Shown piece by piece: positions 1-5,105 of a DNA stretch of 5,885 nucleotides. Both the position numbers and the translations under genes were made by a program. This DNA is from Candidatus Limnocylindrales bacterium. Its GTDB lineage: Bacteria > Chloroflexota > Limnocylindria > Limnocylindrales > CSP1-4. The stretch spans positions 1 through 5,885 of the forward strand of contig JAUSJS010000319.1 of assembly GCA_030647575.1 (NCBI GenBank). Reading direction: 5' to 3'. The notes beneath the pieces are model-generated. The model was given only the letters and a program-made list of their open reading frames with translations. It had not been told where the DNA came from and ran no database searches. Numbering within the stretch: position 1 is the first letter of the stretch; the number at the start of each line of letters is the position of its first letter.

Positions 1-121
1 CACCCAGGACGGCACGACACGGGTCGCCCGGGACCAGACGTGCCAGCGCGAACACGAGGAACACGATCCCGAACAGGACCGGGATCGTCACCAGCAATCG
101 TCGGAGAATGAACTTGATCAC
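1..121 (-). CDS. DppB/OppB-type ABC importer permease, N-terminal fragment
   Basis: This is the first 40 codons of a permease reading leftward off the window, starting at a GTG at 121-119. The translation begins MIKFILRRLLVTIPVLFGIV and continues through FLVFALARLVPGDPC. That is the standard opening of DppB/OppB family proteins: a short basic start, a first transmembrane helix, then the [LF].PGDP motif at residues 29-34. In this family the protein pairs with a DppC-like permease and two ATPases to import peptides, nickel or other solutes delivered by a family-5 binding protein. It lies 94 bases downstream of the second binding-protein gene on the same strand, as expected for an importer operon. 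The start is chosen because the family N-terminus begins exactly here; only a weak purine-rich stretch lies upstream. Substrate cannot be told from this fragment. Confidence 0.9.
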   Translation of the reverse strand, partial: MIKFILRRLLVTIPVLFGIVFLVFALARLVPGDPCRAVLG

Positions 122-162
122 CGCTGCTGGTCAGGCCCTCGACTGCTCCGACAGGCAATGAA

Positions 163-187
163 GGGGCGCCGCCGTCGGCGGCGCCCC
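163..187 (-). terminator. Strong GC hairpin between binding protein and permease genes
   Basis: GGGGCGCCGCC (163-173) and GGCGGCGCCCC (177-187) form a perfect 11-base-pair stem with a 3-base loop. Read on the minus strand, the stem is followed by TTCATTG rather than a run of T, so it is a poor intrinsic terminator. I infer a partial terminator or an mRNA 3'-protecting hairpin that would leave more transcript for the binding protein than for the permease, an arrangement known in other importer operons. The structure itself is directly visible; its effect is inferred. Confidence 0.55.
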
Positions 188-197
188 CGTGCGATGT

Positions 198-214
198 CGA
201 TCGCGGAGCGATCG
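198..214 (-). other. Small hairpin directly after the stop codon
   Basis: CGATCGC (198-204) and GCGATCG (208-214) form a perfect 7-base-pair stem with a 3-base loop. It begins two bases after the TAA stop of the binding-protein gene on the minus strand. It lies 10 bases before the larger hairpin at 163-187, so the transcript would carry two stacked stems in the 94-base gap before the permease. This arrangement fits mRNA stabilisation or attenuation, but no T tract follows. Confidence 0.4.
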
Positions 215-215
215 G

Positions 216-1946
216 TTAGGAAGCCGGTGGGTTGAGGAACCCGCCCCACAGGCCGGGGAAGTACCCGAACGCGCCGCTGCGTCCCTTGTGCAGCGGGTGC
301 TGGGTGTCCCACTCGGCGGCATAGCTGACGACCACGTCATTGGCGTCGAGGTCGGCACCGTCGTGGAACTTCACGCCGGAGCGCAGGGCGCAGGTCCAGA
401 CCGTCGACTCGGCGTTGGCGGTGCATTCGGTGGCGAGCGACGGGATGGAGGCGGCGCCTCCAACCTCGTAGCGGTAGAGCGATTCGTTGACCATCTCGCA
501 CGCCCGGAGCGTCTCGCCGTCGTCCTCGTCACCACAGTAGAGGCTGAGCGGTTCGGCGTTCTGCATCCAGACGAGCGTGTCGCGATCGCCGGCCTTCATG
601 GTCGCGAAGACCTCCGCGCCGAAGACCGACGCATAGGCATTCTCGACATCCGCCTTGTAGGCGGCGCCCGACGCACCGTGGGCCATGATGACCGCCGGCA
701 CGTGCTCCTTGATCCGGTTGTTGGCCGTCGTGTAGGCCGTCGTTCGGGCGGCCGGATTGGCCGTCGCGATGCCCAAGCTCAGGGCATCGACGATGTCCTG
801 GAACGGCTCGCCGAACTTCGCGCCGGAGCCCGGCCCGAAGTGGTAGTCGAGGAAGTTGGACGGATCCGGATAGTCGGCGCCCCAACCCAGGATGAAGATG
901 CCATCGAGCGTGCCCGCCGTGTTCGCGTCGAGGAACGCGCCCGACTCCTGCAGGTCGAGGGTCGCCGTGATGCCCAGATTCGCCTTGAGCTGCTGCTGGA
1001 TCTCGGTCGCGATGACCGGCGGATCGGGCAGGTAGCCGCGGACCGCGGCGCGGAACTGGAGCTTGGTCTCGAAGCCGTTCGGGAAGCCGGCGTCCGCGAG
1101 CAGCTGCTTGGCGGCGGTCGGGTCGAAGTCCCAGGTATTGTCGCCCTCGCAGGCGAATGGGATCTCGCACGGCGTGAAGTAGTCGGCGACGGTCGAGCCT
1201 GCCGGATAGAAGTTGTCGACGAGCTGCTGGCGGTTGATGCCCATGGCGATCGCCTGGCGGACCTTGACGTCGTCGAACGGCTTGATCGTGTCGTTGAAGC
1301 CGAGGTACATCGTGTTGAGGCCCGGCCGCGGGGCGAACTGGAGGCTGCTGTCGGCCTGGATCGTGGCGATGTCGGAGGTGCCCGGGTTGTCGATCCCATC
1401 AACGTTGCCGGACTGCAGCTCGAGCAGGCGCTGGGCGGCCTCGTCGCTCCAGCGGAACTCGAGGTTCGGGGTCAGGGCCTTGTCGCCCCAGTAGCCGTCG
1501 AAGGCCTTGAAGACCATCCGGTTGCCCTTGCTCCACTCCTCGAGCGTGTAGGGACCGGTGCCGTTCGGCTGGTCGAGATACGAACCATCCGCCGCGTGCG
1601 CCGCCAGATAGTCCGAGTCGTGAATGCCGAACGCGCTGAAGGCGATCTTCGCAAGGAAGGCGGCGTCGGGGCCGCACAGCTGGAACTCGACGGTCAGGGC
1701 GTCGACAGCCGTGAGCTTCTTGAGCTGGCCGGTGTAGGGCGCGGCGCCGCATGGCGCTTCGCCGGTCTCCGGATAAACCGTGCCCTCGTACGGGGCCGCA
1801 CTGGCAGGTGCTTCCGTGGGCGGCGCGACCGTTGCCGGCGCCTCGGTCGGCGCCGTCGTCGCTGTACTGCCGCCGCACGCTGCGAAGACGAGCGCCACTG
1901 TCGCGGCGAATGCCGCGAGTGGCGACCACTTCGGTGATCGGTGCAT
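216..1946 (-). CDS. Circularly permuted family-5 (DppA/OppA-like) substrate-binding lipoprotein
   Basis: This 576-residue extracytoplasmic binding protein should capture a peptide-like solute and hand it to the adjacent permease. Residues 1-24 are a signal peptide ending at a lipidation cysteine (VFAAC24; Phe at -3 is slightly atypical), and 25-70 are a TEAP/PPTEAP-rich linker. The body then has VDALTVEFQL (81-90), GTGPY (129-133), FDGYWG (149-154), PFDDVKVRQAI (223-233), an Arg aligned with the DppA carboxylate-binding Arg (R303), and GWGADYPDP (354-362). Residues 454-576 hold TLVW..AEP, LR.GVKFHDG and LDANDVV, which in normal family members form the mature N-terminus. The order is therefore rotated (see findings). 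The start at 1946 is preferred over an in-frame ATG at 1961 because a perfect AGGAGG sits six bases before it. Eight mature cysteines are shared with the upstream paralog. The ligand is unknown; the conserved Asp358 is compatible with peptides. Confidence 0.93.
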   Translation of the reverse strand: MHRSPKWSPLAAFAATVALVFAACGGSTATTAPTEAPATVAPPTEAPASAAPYEGTVYPETGEAPCGAAPYTGQLKKLTAVDALTVEFQLCGPDAAFLAKIAFSAFGIHDSDYLAAHAADGSYLDQPNGTGPYTLEEWSKGNRMVFKAFDGYWGDKALTPNLEFRWSDEAAQRLLELQSGNVDGIDNPGTSDIATIQADSSLQFAPRPGLNTMYLGFNDTIKPFDDVKVRQAIAMGINRQQLVDNFYPAGSTVADYFTPCEIPFACEGDNTWDFDPTAAKQLLADAGFPNGFETKLQFRAAVRGYLPDPPVIATEIQQQLKANLGITATLDLQESGAFLDANTAGTLDGIFILGWGADYPDPSNFLDYHFGPGSGAKFGEPFQDIVDALSLGIATANPAARTTAYTTANNRIKEHVPAVIMAHGASGAAYKADVENAYASVFGAEVFATMKAGDRDTLVWMQNAEPLSLYCGDEDDGETLRACEMVNESLYRYEVGGAASIPSLATECTANAESTVWTCALRSGVKFHDGADLDANDVVVSYAAEWDTQHPLHKGRSGAFGYFPGLWGGFLNPPAS

Positions 1947-1952
1947 CCTGGT

Positions 1953-1958
1953 CCTCCT
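1953..1958 (-). promoter_or_regulatory. Shine-Dalgarno site that decides the binding-protein start
   Basis: On the minus strand a perfect AGGAGG lies six bases before the ATG at 1946-1944. It lies inside the slightly longer reading frame that opens at 1961. This favours the shorter start, which also gives a compact signal peptide. A weaker GAGGGG precedes the 1961 ATG, so the longer form is not excluded. Confidence 0.75.
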
Positions 1959-2020
1959 CATGCGCCCCTCGGCCAGACACTCAGAGCTCCCTCGTCCGGC
2001 ATTCGCTGGGGGCAGTCGCC

Positions 2021-2033
2021 GAAGCCTAGCATC
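2021..2033 (-). promoter_or_regulatory. Repeated -10-like element upstream of the second binding-protein gene
   Basis: The + strand reads GAAGCCTAGCATC; on the minus strand this is GATGCTAGGCTTC. The same 13 bases occur next to the start of the upstream paralog (3842-3854), and GGCG follows both after one mismatch. GATGCT (2033-2028) resembles a -10 box. It would start transcription near 2020, giving a leader of about 75 bases that carries the AGGAGG site. No convincing -35 box is visible. It could instead be a protein-binding site, or a relic of gene duplication. The 115-base gap at 1947-2061 holds nothing else clear apart from a partial GGCTAGCC palindrome. Confidence 0.45.
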
Positions 2034-2061
2034 AGGCGCTGGTCGCGGCTAGCCCCGCTTG

Positions 2062-3840
2062 TCAGGGTACTTGCCGGGGCGGATTGAGCAGGCCACCGAA
2101 CGTCTCGACGAACGGCTGGAAGCGTCCTTCGCGGCCGCGGTGGAGCGGGTGCTCGGCGTCCCACTGGGCGGCGAACGAGAGGACGACGTCGTTGGCGTCG
2201 AGCGCCGCCCCATCGTGGAACGTGACGCCCGTCCGGAGGGTGCAGGTCCAGGTGGTCAGCTCCGGGTTCGGCTCGCAGCTCTCCGCGAGCGCCGGGGCGA
2301 CCGAGGCATCGCCTGATTCGAAGCCAAAGAGCCCCTCCGTCAGCTGGGAGCAGACGACCTGCGCGACGGCGGTCGTCTCGTCTGCGCAGTAGAGGCCCGC
2401 CGGCTCGGCGCTGGTCAGCCAGACCAACTGGCGGCGATCGCCCGGCATCATCGTCGCGAAGCGCTCGTAGCGGACCGGCGACGCCTGGGTGCCGCCGACG
2501 TCGGCCCGGTAGGCCGTCATCGACCCGGCGTGGGCGATCGGGATCATCGGCACGTTCGTGCGGATGGCGCTGTTGGCCTCGCCGTAGGCAGCGGTACGGG
2601 CCGCCGCGTCGATCGTCGCGGCACCGGCCGCGAGGGCGCCGACGAGGGCATCGATCGGCTCTCCGAACTCCTTCGAGGCGCCGGCGCCGAAATGGCGATC
2701 GAGCAGGCTCGAGGCCTCGGGGATCGACGCACTTCGTCCGAGCAGGTGAATCCCATCGGCTCGACCCTCGTCGACGGTGGTCAGGAAGGTCTCCTCGGTC
2801 AGCACCTCGAGCTCGGCACGGATGTTCAGGTTGGCCAGGAGCTGGGCCTGGAGCTCGGCCGCGACCGCGGTCGGGTCGGGCAGGTACGCCCGGACCACGT
2901 CGCGATACTGGATCGTCGTCTGGACCCCATCAGGAAAGCCGGCCTCGGCGAGCAGCTGCCGCGCCGCGGAGGGATCGAACTCGTACCACGGCTCGCCGCT
3001 GCAACCGTCGGGGATGGCGCACGGCGAGAAGTGCGAGGCGACCTCCGACCCGGGCGGGTAGAACGCCTGCACGATCCGATCCCGGTCGATACCCATCGCA
3101 ATCGCCTGGCGGACCCTCGGGTTGTCGAACGGCGCGTAGGTGTTGTTGAAGCCCACGTAGCAGACGTTCAGGCCCGGCCGTGCGACCGCCGGCATGGCGA
3201 CATCGCTCTCGATCGCATCGACGCCGCCGGGGCCGACGTCGTCGATGCCGTCGACGGAACCGGCCTCGAGCTCGGCCAGCCGTCCTGCGGCGTCGTCGCG
3301 CCAGCGGACGATCAGGCGCTCGTTCCGGCCTGCCTCGCCCCAGTAGGCCTCGTTGCGAACCAGGCTGATGTCCGACCCACGATTCCAGGCTTCAAGGCGG
3401 TACGGGCCAGTGCCGTTGACTTCGGCGAGGATTGCCTGGTCGCCGCTGCGGTCCGGGTCGATATGCGATTGCAGCCAGGCCGTGTCATTGACCGCAAACG
3501 CCGGGAAGGCGAGTCGCGTCGGAAAGGCGACGTCGGGAGCGCACAGCTCGAACTCGACCGTGCCTGCCTCGATGGCCCGGATGCGCCGGATGGAACCGGC
3601 ATAGGCGGCGTGGTCCCCGTCGGGTGGCTGCGCTTCGTCGCACGGGGCGTCGCCATCGGGTGGATACGTCATCGGCTCGAACGCCCCGGCACTCTGGGCC
3701 GCCGGCGTGGACTGGCTGCCGGACGGCGGTTCGGGCGAGGTCGGCTGGCTCGACTCGCCGCAGGCCTCGCCGATCAGCGCCGCGGCAACCAGGAGCAGCG
3801 TGGCCGACCGCCGCCGACTCCGTGATCGGGTCATGTGCAC
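2062..3840 (-). CDS. Second circularly permuted family-5 substrate-binding lipoprotein, divergent pocket
   Basis: This 592-residue paralog of the downstream binding protein is roughly 40% identical by eye and has the same permuted layout. It has an Arg-rich n-region and hydrophobic segment ending at Cys27, then a Pro/Ser/Gln-rich linker. GTGPYRLEAW starts at residue 143, followed by EAYWG, PFDNPRVRQAI and an Arg at 317 matching the carboxylate-binding position. Residues 468-592 are the moved segment with LVW..AEP, LRTGVTFHDG and LDANDVV. The lipobox is odd (IGEAC, Glu at -2, Gly at -3). Where its partner has GWGADYPDP, this protein has GRSASIPEA (368-376), so the Trp and Asp usually found in the ligand pocket are replaced by Arg369 and Ser372. 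It may bind a different ligand or be a regulatory or degenerating copy, although the frame is intact. The start is GTG at 3840, eight bases from a -10-like box with no ribosome site; ATG at 3834 is an alternative. Confidence 0.92.
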   Translation of the reverse strand: MHMTRSRSRRRSATLLLVAAALIGEACGESSQPTSPEPPSGSQSTPAAQSAGAFEPMTYPPDGDAPCDEAQPPDGDHAAYAGSIRRIRAIEAGTVEFELCAPDVAFPTRLAFPAFAVNDTAWLQSHIDPDRSGDQAILAEVNGTGPYRLEAWNRGSDISLVRNEAYWGEAGRNERLIVRWRDDAAGRLAELEAGSVDGIDDVGPGGVDAIESDVAMPAVARPGLNVCYVGFNNTYAPFDNPRVRQAIAMGIDRDRIVQAFYPPGSEVASHFSPCAIPDGCSGEPWYEFDPSAARQLLAEAGFPDGVQTTIQYRDVVRAYLPDPTAVAAELQAQLLANLNIRAELEVLTEETFLTTVDEGRADGIHLLGRSASIPEASSLLDRHFGAGASKEFGEPIDALVGALAAGAATIDAAARTAAYGEANSAIRTNVPMIPIAHAGSMTAYRADVGGTQASPVRYERFATMMPGDRRQLVWLTSAEPAGLYCADETTAVAQVVCSQLTEGLFGFESGDASVAPALAESCEPNPELTTWTCTLRTGVTFHDGAALDANDVVLSFAAQWDAEHPLHRGREGRFQPFVETFGGLLNPPRQVP

Positions 3841-3841
3841 G

Positions 3842-3854
3842 GAAGCCTAGCATC
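3842..3854 (-). promoter_or_regulatory. Leftward -10-like promoter element, leaderless geometry
   Basis: On the minus strand GATGCT (3854-3849) is followed by eight bases and then the GTG of the first binding-protein gene. That puts the expected transcription start at or next to the start codon, and there is no Shine-Dalgarno sequence, so a leaderless transcript is inferred. The 13-base element is identical to 2021-2033. It also forms an imperfect inverted repeat with the rightward box (GCCTAGCAT at 3845-3853 against ATGCTCGGC at 3877-3885), so a dimeric regulator site is possible. No clear -35 hexamer is seen. Confidence 0.5.
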
Positions 3855-3875
3855 GGGCGGCATGAACGGTTCGCG

Positions 3876-3881
3876 TATGCT
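3876..3881 (+). promoter_or_regulatory. Rightward TATGCT -10 box for the glutaminase gene
   Basis: TATGCT matches the -10 consensus at four of six positions, including the key TA at the start and T at the end. Seven bases separate it from the GTG at 3889, so transcription would begin on the start codon. The absence of a ribosome-binding site before that GTG agrees with leaderless expression. It lies 22 bases from the leftward box, so the two promoters overlap and probably influence each other. Confidence 0.5.
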
Positions 3882-3888
3882 CGGCATC

Positions 3889-4848
3889 GTGCAGCCCGTC
3901 CGGATCGCGCTCGCCCAGATCGCCCCCCGGCTCGGGGACCTCGAGGAGAACCTGGCGCACCACCGGGAGCTCCTGGCGGAGGCCCGCGAGCAGGGAGCCG
4001 GCCTCGTGGTCTTCCCGGAGCTGGGGCTGACCGGCTACCTGCTGCAGGACCTGGCCGGGGAGGTGGCGATGCGTCTTGACGATCGCCGCCTGGCCCACCT
4101 CGCCGCCGCCACCAAAGGCCTCTCGGCGGTCGTGTCGTTCGTCGAGGAATCGGTGGATCATCGGCTGTTCATCTCGGCCGGCCTGTTCGAGGACGGCGAG
4201 CTGCGGCACGTCCATCGCAAGCTCTACCTGCCGACCTACGGCCTGTTCGACGAGCGCCGCTTCTTCGCCGCGGGGGACGCGCTGCGGGCTGTACCGTCGC
4301 GGCTGGGAGTCGGGATCGGGATCGGCGTGTGCGAGGACTTCTGGCACCTGACCGTGCCGCAACTGCTCGCTCTCGATGGCGCCCAGATCCTGATCAACAT
4401 CTCCTCGTCGCCCGGGCGCGACCTGGCCGCCACCAACGAGGTGGGTCTCGGCACGGCAACGTCGTGGCGGACGCTGATGCGGACCTATGCCCAGCTGACG
4501 ACCTCGTTCGTTGTCTTCTGCAACCGCGTCGGGGTCGAGGAGTCGATCTCCTTCTGGGGCGGCTCGGAAGTCATCGCGCCGACCGGTGAGATGCTGTTCG
4601 GCGCGCCGCTGTATGACGAGGGGCTGTTCATCGTCGACATCTCGCTGGCCGACATCCGGCGCGAGCGGATCGTCCTGCCGCTCCTGCGTGACGAGCGACC
4701 GGAGCTGCAGATCCGCGAGCTTGGCCGGATCGTGGCGGAGCGCGCCGACATGGCGCCGGATTCGACCGCGGCGCCGGAGGAGGATGCGATGGCGGAGCCG
4801 CGCCCCATCGAGCGGCGCCCGCGTGTTGCCGACGCCGGCGAGCCATGA
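3889..4848 (+). CDS. Nitrilase-fold glutaminase, NAD+ synthetase type (stand-alone subunit)
   Basis: This 319-residue carbon-nitrogen hydrolase probably releases ammonia from glutamine for the NadE synthetase encoded downstream. The catalytic triad is visible: Glu44 in FPELGLTGY, Lys111 in HRKLYLPTYGLFDERRFF, and Cys148 in GVCEDFWH. The YG.FDE.R.F and CED.W motifs and the LTGY..QDL stretch are those of the glutaminase domain of glutamine-dependent NAD+ synthetases, rather than of general amidases. The fold ends near residue 286; residues 287-319 are an acidic, Pro/Ala/Arg-rich tail that looks unstructured. In most known glutamine-dependent enzymes this domain is fused to NadE; here it is a separate gene. 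GTG at 3889 is chosen because the family begins with VRIALAQI and because of the -10 spacing. In-frame ATGs at 3862 and 3877 would add 9 or 4 residues; the ATG at 3835 would run into the divergent gene. A different amide substrate remains possible. Confidence 0.88.
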   Translation: MQPVRIALAQIAPRLGDLEENLAHHRELLAEAREQGAGLVVFPELGLTGYLLQDLAGEVAMRLDDRRLAHLAAATKGLSAVVSFVEESVDHRLFISAGLFEDGELRHVHRKLYLPTYGLFDERRFFAAGDALRAVPSRLGVGIGIGVCEDFWHLTVPQLLALDGAQILINISSSPGRDLAATNEVGLGTATSWRTLMRTYAQLTTSFVVFCNRVGVEESISFWGGSEVIAPTGEMLFGAPLYDEGLFIVDISLADIRRERIVLPLLRDERPELQIRELGRIVAERADMAPDSTAAPEEDAMAEPRPIERRPRVADAGEP

Positions 4849-5105
4849 CCGGGCACGGAACGAAGCCCGCCGCTGGTCAGGGTGTGTACGTGGCGACCGT
4901 AATCGACGACCGGACAGCCGCAGGCGTGGATCCTGTGCGCCGGGCGATCAGCAACGACACACGCGGGCCGATTTCCTTCGATTCCGTGCGTCACGCGCCC
5001 GAATCTGGCGCCTCGATCCGGAAACCGGGCAGATATGGTCACCACTCGCACGAGCAGGCAGGCCTCAGGCGAGCCGCAGTCCTGCCACAACGAGGATTCC
5101 AGTGA
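4845..5105 (+). CDS. Possible small ORF joining the glutaminase and nadE genes
   Basis: This 86-codon frame has ATG overlapping the glutaminase stop (ATGA, 4845-4848) and a TGA overlapping the nadE GTG (GTGA, 5102-5105). A four-base overlap at each end is what a translationally coupled operon gene looks like. Against this, I recognise no family. The product is Arg/Gly/His-rich with no hydrophobic core, signal peptide or helix pattern. Its codon third positions are about 70% G or C, visibly lower than in the flanking genes, and there is no good ribosome site. It may be an ordinary intergenic region that happens to stay open in GC-rich DNA. Nothing else clear is seen in this 253-base gap except the weak promoter candidate at 5034. 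Confidence 0.3.
   Translation: MTGHGTKPAAGQGVYVATVIDDRTAAGVDPVRRAISNDTRGPISFDSVRHAPESGASIRKPGRYGHHSHEQAGLRRAAVLPQRGFQ
5034..5039 (+). promoter_or_regulatory. Weak -10 candidate ahead of nadE
   Basis: TATGGT differs by one base from the TATGCT box at 3876. It would give a leader of about 55 bases that contains the nadE ribosome-binding site. No -35 box is clear. It would let nadE be transcribed apart from the glutaminase gene, but the match is short enough to be chance. Confidence 0.25.
5092..5096 (+). promoter_or_regulatory. Ribosome-binding site fixing the nadE GTG start
   Basis: GAGGA lies five bases before the GTG at 5102. It supports a non-ATG start in the frame that encodes the NadE P-loop, and shows that this gene, unlike the glutaminase gene, is initiated through a leader. 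Confidence 0.7.

Noticed and set aside
189..1937. A 582-codon open frame on the plus strand antisense to the second binding-protein gene.
   Set aside because: It mirrors a clear binding-protein gene. In GC-rich coding DNA the complementary frame lacks stops because TTA, CTA and TCA codons are rare. The translation is Arg/Val/Glu-rich with no recognisable motifs.
2045..2060. A GGCTAGCC-centred palindrome just after the first binding-protein stop, considered as a terminator.
   Set aside because: It has no loop, a mismatch after four pairs and no T tract, so it is too weak to call.
2530..3825. A 431-codon plus-strand frame antisense to the first binding-protein gene.
   Set aside because: Same shadow effect: the opposite strand has a full family match with signal peptide and motifs, and this frame has none.
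216..3840. The possibility that the two binding-protein genes are broken or misassembled canonical genes rather than permuted ones.
   Set aside because: Both copies show the same order and break points, have intact frames and each has its own signal peptide, which independent damage would not produce.
4485..5090. A 201-codon minus-strand frame over the end of the glutaminase gene and the following gap.
   Set aside because: About half of it is antisense to the conserved glutaminase fold and the rest is low-complexity. There is no ribosome site and no known motif.
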